Below are positions 42,801 to 52,506 of a DNA stretch of 64,000 nt, one piece after another (the first letter of the stretch is position 1; each line of letters starts with the position of its first letter). Source of the DNA: Paragorgia papillata (Eukaryota; Cnidaria; Anthozoa; Scleralcyonacea; Coralliidae); assembly GCA_035771165.1 (NCBI GenBank), contig JAWNZC010000354.1, positions 1,103,001-1,167,000 on the forward strand. Reading direction: 5' to 3'. The notes under the pieces were generated by a model. It saw nothing but the letters and a program-made list of their open reading frames with translations, was not told where the DNA came from and made no database searches. Made by a program: the position numbers and the translations under genes.

Positions 42801-44837
42801 AACGGGGTCATTCCCAAGTGGTCACCCATCCAAGTACTAACCCCATCTAACCGGGCTTAACTTTTTGGTGAGAGGCAGCACGCTAACAGCACATGCCACA
42901 AAATATGCTCCCTTGTAGTATAAACTTGTGTATTGTGTTTTACCAGGGGTTGCAAACACTTGAGAATGACAAAAATCACTCGGCCTATTACCATAGCTAT
43001 TACCTTGTGATTTTCATTGTCCTCTCATGTTTGTAACCCCTGGTAAAACACCCCCACTTGTTTATGAAATATTATTTATTCATATTCTATTGTACAGACT
43101 AAGCATTATGACTTAGTTTATTACCATACCTGGCACTTATCAACATCAACTTTAAGAAATACAACTGTCGAATACTTGATGCTTAGTTCAGCAAATACTG
43201 GAGCAATTCTCTGACATGGACCACACCTGGGTATAATGAAATAATTTAGCAAAATTTAAAAGCATGTACATGTGACAGATAAGAAACAGTGAGGGTGCTC
43301 TTTTCTTATTGATGTTAGAAATTTTGCAACAACTTGTTTTTCAGACTATCTGTTCAACGAATGTAATACCCCTCCCCCTTGTGATATGTGACTTGTTAAC
43401 ACCCCCCCAAGGTATCACAAATTTGTGAACAGCCTGCTTACAACATCCATTTCAAACTCATTAATAATTCATGAGGAAAACACAAAGGAAATCAGTACCG
43501 TGTCTGTGGTTTGGATATCGGAGGAAGAAATTACATAAATTAAGCAAAACTTTTAGTTTGATTTTCTCTTTAAATACTGATTTGTTTGGGATGCTATACC
43601 ATACACTCGGAGGAGTGTTTCATCAGGATATCCAAACACTTCGAAGTTTGTTCAAAAACCTCAGTTTCGCCTCGGTTTTCAACAAACGTCTCAGTGTTTG
43701 GATATCCTGATGAAACACTCCTCCTTGTGTATGATATATTACATAAAGACCTCTTCTGGTACTTACCCCTAGGAAATGCTTTGCTCCAGCTTGTCATTGG
43801 CTGATAAATATAGCAACACCAATACCAATAATCAGCCAATGACAAGCCATCCTGGTGACAGTATTAACCTTATCACTAGTATACTATGAATCTCAATAGA
43901 ATTTCACTATAATTCCTGTCTACAGTTAAAGTGCCTATGCAATGGTTGGGGATTTTACATATTTAGCATGTTTGTAATATATCTTACTTTCCTAAAACTT
44001 CATATTCATGGACTTTTTGGCTGTTAAAGTTGATGGAAGTGACGTCAAAAGAGGAATTTGTCTATATAAAAAACACTTTACAGATTCCTCCTTTGACGTC
44101 ACTTGCGTCAACTTTAACAGCTAAAAAGTCCATAAAGATGACATTTCAGAAGAGGAAGATATATTACAAATCTTCTCAGAACGTTCCAAATATCCTAAAT
44201 ATGTAAAATCCCCAACCATGACATAGGCAATTTAATGCTTTCACTACTAGACTTCTTTTCTCGATGAGTAAAATCGTCTGGCGTTAGCCAGAGTAAAATA
44301 CTAAAAGGCCCCAACAAGTAGTGGAAGGGTTAATGTACTAACATACAGTAGAAACATACAGTATTTAAAGCCCTAATCAAACGAGAACGCAAGTCATCGC
44401 AAGTTGGCAGTCAGAATTTCTGTGGCGGTCGTTCGAACTCCCCAAATTAACAAAATAAAGGTTTCATGAGTGTTTTAAACAAGTTTTAACTTTGTCACGG
44501 TACATGATATTTTCGGGAAACTATTCAGAGCGGCTGGCTGAGATAGCGTGACTGCCAACTTGCGATGACTTGCGTTCTCGTTTGATTAGGGCTTAACGGG
44601 TTCATATTTACTGTAGCTTCCCGTCAAAATGAATATAACATCAAAGGACAACACTACAAATTATGTTAAGAAATCGAGGAAGTAAATAAATAATAGTTAG
44701 ACATCAAAGAACGAAAAAAAGTTCCCTTGCCATGACGCTGTGAAATCGACGATCACCAAACCGCTTCCATTTTTCTCGAATTCTGTCTTAAATTGAGCAT
44801 CATTGTCGATCAGTCGAACATTGCCGTGAGATCCCAT
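39625..44837 (-). CDS. Thioredoxin-PUB domain protein
   Basis: Five exons: 44837-44731, 43226-43130, 41892-41749, 40601-40359, 39747-39625. All phases fit, giving 237 residues. Residues 1-116 are a thioredoxin domain with an intact active site ([14 protein letters not shown], Cys37 and Cys40), KVDVDKCQ, and the cis-proline region [13 protein letters not shown]. Residues 125-200 are a PUB domain ([46 protein letters not shown]), a fold that binds the C-terminal tail of the p97/Cdc48 ATPase. The end is a charged helix ([20 protein letters not shown]). The first intron starts with GC instead of GT (TCATG|GCAAGG) and splits the active-site Trp codon; only this donor restores WCGPC. The gene is convergent with the PUB-less glycanase. 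A cytosolic redox cofactor linked to p97 and ERAD is inferred from domains and neighbourhood. Confidence 0.88.
39778..39882. repeat. (AAAT)n/(AAAC)n microsatellite
   Basis: Begins ~30 bp upstream of the last Trx-PUB exon, within the preceding intron. Confidence 0.95.
39960..40330. repeat. TIR element interrupted by a younger MITE
   Basis: Left CCGGTCTCGAATTAGTACGG matches, inverted, the right CCGTACTAATTCGAGACCGG. The left half is duplicated in tandem (GTTCCGCCTGTTTACACGG twice). The interior holds 40110-40278. Confidence 0.6.
40110..40278. repeat. 169-bp MITE with TATAGAGCG ends and YY1/CRE-like sites
   Basis: TATAGAGCGTTTCATCTGAC at the left mirrors the right end, whose reverse complement is TATAGAGCGTTTTCACTCAC. 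It contains CTGACGTCACGGCGG and two GGCGGCCATATTGG sites. It lies inside another TIR element; TA duplication likely. Confidence 0.7.
41046..41238. mobile_element. hAT-type MITE, 193 bp
   Basis: Perfect ends CAGGCGCGTGTTTG/CAAACACGCGCCTG, flanked by a perfect 8-bp duplication ATTTCGTT (41038-41045, 41239-41246). An 8-bp duplication and CAG start are hallmarks of hAT transposition. Confidence 0.85.
41245..41650. repeat. ACGTTATAAGACGTTACG array plus constant tail, copy 2
   Basis: About ten degenerate units (CGTTCCACTACGTTATAAAA and similar), then GGCGCGTGATATCTTGCTGT and ACGAGACG, as in the FADD-like intron at 17.6-18.45 kb. Confidence 0.6.
42200..42340. repeat. Single unit related to the 92-bp tandem repeat
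   Basis: CTCCACCACCTGACTCCATG and CCACCTCATATGACATGCCT match units at 15.1-15.5 kb. Confidence 0.5.
42690..42905 (-). mobile_element. 5S-rRNA-derived SINE, copy 5
   Basis: Minus-strand GTTAAGCCCGGTTAGATGGG and TTAGTACTTGGATGGGTGAC with the shared body. It lies in the second intron of the Trx-PUB gene. Confidence 0.8.
43452..43850. repeat. Foldback pair with shared head at 43452
   Basis: ACACTCGGAGGAGTGTTTCA and TCAGGATATCCAAACACT pair with AGTGTTTGGATATCCTGATG and AACACTCCTCC (43598-43725). A second hairpin at 43786-43850 pairs TTGTCATTGGCTGAT with ATCAGCCAATGACAA. The head matches 20410. Confidence 0.6.
43927..44234. repeat. 308-bp foldback with TGACGTCA in both arms
   Basis: GCAATGGTTGGGGATTTTAC mirrors GTAAAATCCCCAACCATGAC. 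Inner arms pair at GTTAAAGTTGATGG/GTCAACTTTAAC and each carries GTGACGTCA or TGACGTCAC. Confidence 0.75.
44240..44335 (+). repeat. Copy of the hairpin-core element, full length
   Basis: Outer arms CTTTCACTACT/AGTAGTGGAAG pair. The core TCTGGCGTTAGCCAGA is perfect. The arm sequence differs from the copies at 15515 and 49447. Confidence 0.65.
44369..44593. mobile_element. 225-bp MITE, copy A of a recent pair
   Basis: ~45-bp terminal inverted repeats start AGCCCTAATCAAACGAGAAC; TAA duplication at 44366-44368 and 44594-44596. Nearly identical to 51064-51287 in inverse orientation. PIF/Harbinger-like. Confidence 0.85.
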
Positions 44838-45143
44838 CGATTCTACACCGATCACAGGATAAAAATCAATTCAAATAGGCATTTGATCCGCGAAATATTC
44901 AATTATTTTCAAAACAAATTTAAAGGCCACGTCGGCTTCGGATCGGCACCTTCGGAAGAGTCCGGTGAATACTCGTTATGTGTGTGACCGACAAAAAACG
45001 ATAAAACCCGACAAAAAACGACAAAACGTGGAAGGGTAGATGCACCTGGACTTTGAACTTTCACGTGGTTTTGTGTCCCTAAAAAATACGAAAAGTTCGG
45101 TTCAAACTGCTTGGGTTCTTACCTTGAAGAAGGGAGTTATGAA
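44838..45143. promoter_or_regulatory. Upstream region of the Trx-PUB gene, possibly bidirectional
   Basis: It precedes the Trx-PUB start codon on the minus strand. Just beyond it on the plus strand lies a candidate first exon. Its repeat-poor character is consistent with a promoter, but no core element is clear. Confidence 0.3.
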
Positions 45144-45188
45144 ATGCGGGCATTTACATCATTTCTGGGAGGATTTGTGGCCAAACAA
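45144..45188 (+). CDS. Candidate first coding exon of an unidentified small gene
   Basis: ATG at 45144 opens MRAFTSFLGGFVAKQ and ends at a strong donor CAA|GTAAGTT. The hydrophobic start could be a short membrane anchor or targeting segment. No downstream exon was found before the opposite-strand gene at 47.7 kb, and a competing ATG at 45139 is out of frame. Treat as speculative. Confidence 0.2.
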
Positions 45189-45399
45189 GTAAGTTTTTAT
45201 CGCTCAAATTTGTCTCTGAAAAATGCACCTCAGCACCTTATTAAAGCACGTGTTTATCTCCGTGTCAATATTTTGGTTAGCGGTTTGTATTTATATTATG
45301 ACATAACAGAAGAATTTGAGATTGCTTTTCTATTACAAATATAAATGAAGTCATATTTTGCTTTTTAAAACGACTTCTTAAAGTATTCTACCGCGTGCA

Positions 45400-45535
45400 G
45401 TATTTTGGAAATAGCAAAGCGAAAGGGTGTGGACTATCAAGATTTTTCGCAATGAAATACTGAAGTTTCGAGCGGAGTCCTTTATCCTCGCTTCTTTCAC
45501 GAAGGTCCGCTTGAAACGCCTGTATTTCACTAAAT
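45400..45535. repeat. GAAATACTGACGTTTCGAGC element, copy 2
   Basis: ATAGCAAAGCGAAAGGGTGT, ATCAAGATTTTTCGC and TTTCGAGCGGAGTCCTTTAT, mirrored by CACGAAGGTCCGCTTGAAAC. Related to 2340-2860 and 49180-49360. Confidence 0.6.
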
Positions 45536-45789
45536 CTAATCTCTGGGGTTTTTCACATAGTTTTCCGTAATTGTTTTTGAATGGGACATAGCCATACGCA
45601 CTAAACAGGTAAATACTGTAGGTAAGTGAGGGAGGGGACTCCATTGGGGGTCAGATTGGAAAAGTTTACTGGAATCTTGAAAATTCAAGACGTAAGTAGA
45701 TTTTTTACAATTTGATGTAAAATACCATGTTACAGTAATCAGGGGGAGGGGGGACCAGGAATTCCATGCGTTTAACAACAACAATTGTC

Positions 45790-45975
45790 ACGTTAGTTGC
45801 AACAGTTAATTAAGACGTTTCCAGGCAAAATGTCAGACGTTGCTGAGCAGGACTTACAATGTTCTGTCTAAAAATATCTGCATTGCATGTGAATTTCATA
45901 AGAACTTGTAAGCCCCATCCAGCAACGTCTGACATTTTGCCTAGAAACATATAATTAATCAGTTGCAACTAACAC
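45790..45975. repeat. 186-bp foldback
   Basis: CACGTTAGTTGCAAC...GGCAAAATGTCAGACGTTGC pairs with GCAACGTCTGACATTTTGCC...GTTGCAACTAACACG. Confidence 0.7.
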
Positions 45976-46309
45976 GACACTACTACTGTCATTAAACGCT
46001 CAACATGAATCCGCTGTAAACCTTAATTGTTTTTGAATAATTGTACAAGAAACAATGTTTGCTAGTGCTCTGTGCAAAAAATTGTGGTTAAATTTACAAG
46101 TTACAATGCAATTTTTGCTAAAAGAAATATTACAAGTTGCATTACGAGGGACTTACTTGCTGCAACTTGTCATGTAGCATTGCAAAAAGTAGAAGCTGTT
46201 TCTACTTTCTCTGCAACTCGCACACCACTAATTCTCTCGACAATCTCCATTGCGAGATTATAGTTGCAAAAATTGGGGGTGCTATGACTTATGATGTATT
46301 TAACGTCAT

Positions 46310-46612
46310 AAGCACAGGATGTGGTCACCCAATCATCCGAGCCAGGGGCTCATGTTAAAAGTGCATGACATAAGCAAAGACCTAGCGTGTTGATTTTTTA
46401 CGGAGAGAGGAAAACTGCAGAACCCTGTGAAAAACCCTCAAAGCACAGGAGAGACCAACTAAACTCTACTCACATGAAATTCAGGTTCGAGAACGGGGTT
46501 ATTCCCAGACGGTCACCCATCCAAGTACTAACCCCGTCCAACTGGGCTTAACTACAGTGGTGAGAGGCAGTGCCCTAACAGCACACACCACCCGTGCTTC
46601 CATTAAACAAGC
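46310..46612 (-). mobile_element. 5S-rRNA-derived SINE, copy 6
   Basis: Minus-strand GTTAAGCCCAGTTGGACGGG, GTACTTGGATGGGTGACC and the shared body with the GATGATTGGGTGACCACATC tail variant, as in copies 1 and 8. Confidence 0.8.
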
Positions 46613-46967
46613 TAGCAATTAATCTTCCTTGCAACTTGCAATGCAACATTGTGTTCATCACTATGTCTGCATGGTTATTGACAGTCTCACAATAGTTGTG
46701 TACATATTTTTTGTAATTAGTTATGGTTACAGTATCATTAACAGAAATGTAACTAGTTTTTAGTAAGAGTTGTGAATAAATGAAAGGTAACTTAGTAAGT
46801 CACACTCACAATTTTGAAGTTACTTTAATTTATAAGTTTTTAATTAGTTACAAAGTTACACTTATTCCATGAGTTTGGTTATTAAAATTGAGAAAGCGGA
46901 CATCTTGATATGTTGCTGTGTATTGTTTATAATACCTGTCGACTAATAGTAATAATACTACGATTTG

Positions 46968-47212
46968 CGGTTAAGCTTGAAGCATGAACTATTTCGCATA
47001 TTTGTTTACGTCTGAAAAACTACGTTTGACTATTAACTTACGTTGTTTTGATCAATGAAATGCATTTGTTCACGTGATGTGCACGTGAAATTCACGTGTG
47101 AAAAAAACAAATGCATTTCATTGGTCAAAACGACGTAAGTTAATTAGTCAAACGTAGCTTTTCAGACGTAAACAAACGTGCAAAATAATTCATGCTTCAA
47201 GCTTAAACGCAA
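46968..47212. repeat. 245-bp foldback
   Basis: GCGGTTAAGCTTGAAGCATG mirrors CATGCTTCAAGCTTAAACGC. Inner arms pair around AATGCATTTGTTCACGTGATG. Confidence 0.75.
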
Positions 47213-47674
47213 ATGGTAGTAATAGGATTGGTTGCATGTGACTATTCCTACTGTAGGATTGATCCAGAATGCATTGCAGCAACATCTAATGGAGATAAGG
47301 GTCTGGGCACAAGGGTTCAACAGTGACATTAAATGCATGATCTAGAAGTCATGGCACTTCCAATAGAAAATGTACATGTAACTATAGTTAGTTGCCACTT
47401 TTTTCAATTTTTTGTAACTAGTTCCAAAAAAACACGTCATGATTTCCGCCCAAAACATCAACGAATCTGTCTGCATTCCTAACGTTTTGGCTAATCATAT
47501 TACAGTGATCTCATGACATGTTTATTTTGAGCCATGCCGTGGATCATCGGTTTTGGTAATACAATTACTTTTTGTTATCACTAAAATTACTCCAAAAAGT
47601 AACAATTACATGTAACTAAGTAGCTACGTCTAGTTGTAACGTGGTCACTCATTAGCGGTTATTAAATATATACT

Positions 47675-48928
47675 TTAAACCGAAACTCTTCTTTGCTGAT
47701 GAAATCCCGTCGACGAAAACTCGGGGCATCTTTTCACTTGCTTCCCTTTCAAAGAATTTCTAGCGCGTATTAATGTAATGGCCCCAAACAAAATACTGGT
47801 CACATTCTTAATCACGTAACCCAGTTGAAAAGTGTCGTACTTGGCGAATAGCACCAAACGGATGACAAGAAACGGCACATTGAGAACTAGCAAGGAATAT
47901 GGATACACCATAACGATCGCTTGTTCTTTACTCTCTTGAACGCTGACATTGTGTTTCAACATGCCAACGTTCTTTCTGTCGAGTACTAGCAAAGAATACG
48001 GCATCAGAGCTTCTAAAGCAATAATCAAGAAAGCCACTTCACATGCAACCAGTATACAGATCTCCGTAACACTCCCTTTTTGGATCATCGGCGAATCACC
48101 GTCCACAACGCCTAGCGTTTCGACTAGGTTGAATATATCAACGTTGTCTAGTAAAATCGAGTTTATTATATCCATGTGGCCAAGGATTTTCCCGCAATGA
48201 AAACTCCGTCTTGCTGCCATGCCGATCAACGTGAAACCAGCACTGGCTTTCAGGGAAGGCATAATGAGACCAATGTCGGAATTTCTCCTCGTCGATTCGT
48301 AGAACGCGTCTCGTATCAACATCGGGAATACGATCACAAGGGTAGCGTACATGAACATTATACTAAAAGACATTCCGGTAAAATGCCAAAGCTTGCGTCT
48401 AAATGCGTTAGCGCTCGTCTCTCGCTTGTTGTAGGTGTTCATTCGTAGTATGACATAAAAGAACCATAGCATCATTATGGACAAGTACTTCCAGTTTTCT
48501 CGCACGTGGGCTACGAGGAGTGTCAGGAGAAAAGCGTACATAAAGACCAAGCCGCTGACAACGGCGTCGAGTACTGCGGGTCCGTGTGGTATGCGCGCGC
48601 CGCATCTCTGAAGGATGTTCGGGTCGGAATCGTTGTCTTCTGCGGCGACCACGACATGGATTGTGTCCTCGTGATCCAATGTTATTCGAACTTCGTCTTT
48701 CTTTCGCCACGATGTTACTTGTTTCCCGAAACGTCGGCTCGCTACGACCTCCACTCGGCCGTCGTTCGGCAGCTCGATGACTTCCGTCGTGTAGTTCCGT
48801 ATAGGACGTGTATTCACTCGCGGAAGCTCTAACCCATCTTCACCCCCCGTGGACTTGTTGTGATTTACTTCACAGCTCGCTTTGTCTCTTGCCTTGTCTT
48901 CGTACTTGACGGTGCTATAGCCATCCAT
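47675..48928 (-). CDS. Multipass membrane protein, TMEM121-like
   Basis: Intronless frame of 417 residues from the ATG at 48928. A ~115-residue hydrophilic N-terminal region is followed by about six hydrophobic segments (~119-141, 147-163, 184-203, 288-316, 341-362, 367-387) and a basic tail. The segment ILLDNVDIFNLVETLG, the KEQAIVMVYPYSLLVLN helix and the VIKNVTSILFG helix recall the order seen in the TMEM121 family (leucine-rich DLLD helix, YP-containing helix, FxGKN helix). Family assignment is by eye and tentative. TMEM121-type proteins have no settled biochemical role, so none is claimed. The Cys/His content gives no enzyme motif. The gene stands alone between repeat-rich stretches. Confidence 0.6.
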   Translation of the reverse strand: MDGYSTVKYEDKARDKASCEVNHNKSTGGEDGLELPRVNTRPIRNYTTEVIELPNDGRVEVVASRRFGKQVTSWRKKDEVRITLDHEDTIHVVVAAEDNDSDPNILQRCGARIPHGPAVLDAVVSGLVFMYAFLLTLLVAHVRENWKYLSIMMLWFFYVILRMNTYNKRETSANAFRRKLWHFTGMSFSIMFMYATLVIVFPMLIRDAFYESTRRNSDIGLIMPSLKASAGFTLIGMAARRSFHCGKILGHMDIINSILLDNVDIFNLVETLGVVDGDSPMIQKGSVTEICILVACEVAFLIIALEALMPYSLLVLDRKNVGMLKHNVSVQESKEQAIVMVYPYSLLVLNVPFLVIRLVLFAKYDTFQLGYVIKNVTSILFGAITLIRARNSLKGKQVKRCPEFSSTGFHQQRRVSV

Positions 48929-49179
48929 TGCTTGTTCCTAGTCGATATACTCTTAACTATAGGACACTTTGGATTGATCTGTGAAGTTGTATACCTAAAA
49001 TTAGAGAAACCCCATACTGAATTTGGTGTAATTAACTCAACGTCGACATATAGGTTTGATTTGATCATTCGATAGCACTTGTGATATAGCTACATTTTAT
49101 CTGGACTTTTCTTGTACAATTTTAGTGTATTTCAGAACAGTTGTACAATGTAGTGTAAAAAAGAAGAGTGTTGCGTAGG

Positions 49180-49360
49180 CAGTGTTTTGGATAGAGCAAA
49201 GTGAAAAGATGATAAACTGTCGAGATTTTTAGTAACGAAATACTGACGTTTCGAGCGGAGTCCTTTATCAGAGTCTGATAATTGCATGGCTCTTCTCAAA
49301 ACGTCAGTATTTTGTTACTAAAATATCGTCAGTTTACCCCCTTTTCACTTCCTACTCACA
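49180..49360. repeat. GAAATACTGACGTTTCGAGC element, copy 3 (best preserved)
   Basis: GTTTTGGATAGAGCAAAGTG, TAGTAACGAAATACTGACG and TTCGAGCGGAGTCCTTTATC. The right arm repeats AACGTCAGTATTTTGTTACT inverted. TTGCGTAGGCAGTG at 49171 is shared with the CGTTTCGAGCGAAGG family, linking the two families. Confidence 0.65.
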
Positions 49361-49446
49361 ATAGTTAGCAATTGATTTACTGAGGCAAAATTAATTCTAT
49401 GAAGAGCGTGAGACAATATCTTAATTTGTTGATATAATATAACCTG

Positions 49447-49668
49447 GTTTAACTCATTCCTGTCCGAGGGCTTCTCCAGAGGTGAATAAAATCGTCTGGC
49501 GTTAGCCAGAATAAAATACTAAAGACCAATTCGGACAGGAAAGAGTTAGAGAGATAGTTTATAACTCATTCCGCTGTCCGAGGGCTTCTCCAGAGATGAA
49601 TAAAATCGTCTGGTGTTAGCCAGAATAAAATACTAAAGACCAATTCGGACAGGAAAGAGTTAAAATAG
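49447..49668 (+). repeat. Two tandem copies of the hairpin-core element
   Basis: Copies at 49447-49550 and 49562-49668 each have arms CTGTCCGA/TCGGACAG, the core (TCTGGCGTTAGCCAGA; one G-to-T change in the second) and TAAAATACTAAAGACCAATT. They differ at only a few positions. Confidence 0.75.
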
Positions 49669-51063
49669 ACAGTCTGACTTATGACCCTATAGATAACGAG
49701 TTTTGAGGTGTAGATTTTTGTATCTAGTACATTCCATCTATTCGTCTAACAGTTTTAAAGTAGATGTATGTATTTTAGAGTATAACTGTTTTACGGTATT
49801 AACGGTCACACATAAGGTTATACGGCGTTTAGTCGCGTTAGATCAGTGTAATTTGTTGACTTGTAGCCTCCTAACAAGTATTTGTCGAGCTCGAGACATC
49901 CGAAGGTATCAGTGTACATATCGATAACATGTACATGCAGATATGTCGTGGACAATCTTGTTCTGCATGGTAAGAGACTATATTTACGGTTACATGCAGT
50001 AAGGTTACTTGTCTTGGGCTTAGCGATTATTCTTGGGGAACATCTTAACTATTAATAGTAAACTGAAATCTTTACTGATATGTAGTATACACGAAATACC
50101 CGGCTGCAACAGAACTATAGTCTCCATGAACTCGAAAAATGTCGTTGGACTTACTGTGCACTTGATTTCAAATACTGTAGACGAACGTTGTTAATGAAAG
50201 TGGTCTCGTGCAAAAGACAGTCCTTTATCAGCTAGACTGAACAATGTGTGAATCTGCTTAGCAAAGCGACAGATTTGTTCACGCGCGGTCTCGCTCGGAT
50301 GGCTACATTAATATCTAAGTATATCTACACGTTTTGGTGTCCACAGCCAAAATATATACATTGCTGCTTCCCTTAAATACTTTTCTCTTTTCTAACTCTT
50401 AAGAAAAGTCGTGCAGAAAATTTAATATAGACACTTACTTTTCTAATTCTTGATATACATATCCAGTGCTGTAACTAACGCTTCCAGCTTCAGTGGTCAG
50501 TTTGATTTAGTCACGAAGCCTTAGTGACTGTTCTCTTGACTTCGTAAGGTGTTCGCTTTGCCAAGATGTGCATGAAAGATTAGCAGTTCGAATGACTGAC
50601 TTAAGGTTGAGTTCTATTTCCCAGTCTATGTGAGAACCAGATGGCCAGACGAGTTGTTTTATTGTTATAAGTAGGACTGGATAGCACAATTGTTCTGCTG
50701 TGTCAGCTAGTCATTAATATTCTATGAGCCGAGATCGTCAAACTGATACAAACATCTGTCGGTAGTCTAATTGTCTTAGTGTCTTACCGCACGTGTTGTG
50801 TTCTTCGGAGGTCTTGAATACAGTACAAAATTTTCAATTTCTCTTTTGTTTTGTAGCGAAATCGATTTTCTGAAAAAAATAGCTTTTAGTGACTAAACTT
50901 ATATAGGAAAGACCAGGCCAAAGGAAAGACAGTTTCCAAGGACCTTTCAATTAAGTGAAAGTGGATCTATCTGTAAAAATCATTTGGATTTGATGTATTT
51001 GAGATAACAGTGACATTGTACAGAAGCAATGTGTTGTTAGCTTTTGTTTTTGAACCACTCTAA

Positions 51064-51287
51064 AGCCTTAATCAAACGAGAACGCAAGTCATCGCAAGTT
51101 GGCAGTCACGCTATCGTAGCCAGCCGCTCTGAATAGTTTCCCGAAAATATCATGTACCGTGATAAAGTTAAAACTTGTTTAAAACACTCATGAAACCTTT
51201 ATTTTGTTAATTTGGGTGTTTGAACGACCGCCACAGAAATTCTGACTGCCAACTTGCGATGACTTGCGTTCTCGTTTGATTAGGGCT
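51064..51287. mobile_element. 224-bp MITE, copy B of a recent pair
   Basis: AGCCTTAATCAAACGAGAAC start, TAA duplication at 51061-51063 and 51288-51290. The internal sequence is inverted relative to copy A at 44369. Confidence 0.85.
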
Positions 51288-52469
51288 TAATGCAATAAGT
51301 ACTTAATTGTAATTTTAATTCTAGATGTAGTGTTGCATGTAGTTGCGTTGTCGTACCGCCCTGTCGCGAATTTGGCCATCGGATTCCGCACGAGTGAACT
51401 GACTGGATGGTTCTTTAATTCACGAAAGTCACTTGTCCAGTTTTCCTTGAGGAGTCAACACCTAGCAGCGCTGTATGTTCTGCCTGTGACTTCATTTGTT
51501 CGTTCGTTTGTGATGAGTAAGTGAGTTTGGTTCATTTGTTTCGTTCGAACGTTCGTTCGTTCGGAGAGCACGAATGAAGCGTAAGAGTTGGTCGATTTTA
51601 AGGTTGATTTTAATGCTCTCCCAACTTTCCAATTGCATCCATAACTCAATGGAGCACGCCAAACCATTTCTTTTATAACAGAGAATAAATACACAAACTG
51701 TCAAAAGAACGGAAAACAATATTTATTTTGCTGATTAAAAATGAGTTTCTCATTACGTTTGAAATTGCCGTGCTCGGTAGCCAATCAGAATTACATCTAT
51801 GTTATTATTCAGTATATTGTTTTGTGAGTATTTTAATATTATTTTTTTTCAAACACACAACAAGGGTATAGCTGAAGCCAGTTCAATTGTCTGGCTTTCT
51901 TTCAAAAACTAGTCTTTCATAACCTAGGAATTTCATTGTCAAACATGATTTCTTCCTGACATTCTGAAAAAAGCACTTCAGTTTGTAGTTAAAGGGCAAC
52001 TATACGTTACCAGGTTATTCTATTTTCCGTTAAAGTCGGGAAAGTTCAATCTAAAACTGAAGAAATAATTGAAACCAGTCGCTCGGTTCCACTTTTATGA
52101 AGTGTCTAAGTTTGAGTTTTTGTCCCTTTTGCTGAACTCATGTGAACGACGACCGCGTCGAAGTAAAGACTGGTACTAGTACCTTGTGATGTCATACCGG
52201 TAACAAACAACAAGGTGATTGGTGGGTTTTACCGGTATGACGTCAAAGACAATGGAGTACCCATTCTCCTAGAAACGCGGTCATGTTTCAAGAGGATCTA
52301 AGAAGACTTTGCTGATAAATTCTTTGCTTTACCTCGAAATTCATATTTTTCTTTACTTTTGCTAAGTTAGATGATAATCCTTTCAGAAGAAAATATAACT
52401 TCAAAAGGTTTAGTTGACCTTTAATGATTTTGTCTGATAACACTGTTTTCTTTTGGGCGGCTGATCAAC

Positions 52470-52506
52470 CCTTTCCCGTCTGTGGGTAAAATCGTCTGGA
52501 GTTAGG
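52470..52506 (+). repeat. Hairpin-core element cut by another insertion
   Basis: CCCTTTCCCGTCTG, then GTAAAATCGTCTGGAGTTA, breaking exactly where the element at 52507 begins. Confidence 0.5.

Larger units (their letters stand above)
45189..47674. other. Repeat-dominated region between the Trx-PUB and TMEM121-like genes
   Basis: Contains four repeats listed here and an AT-rich remainder. No exon supported. Confidence 0.5.

Noticed and set aside
45736..46358. Frames around 46072 and 46137
   Set aside because: They lie in AT-rich and SINE sequence and carry no domain.
48408..48832. Arg-rich frames on both strands
   Set aside because: Shadows of the TMEM121-like coding frame.
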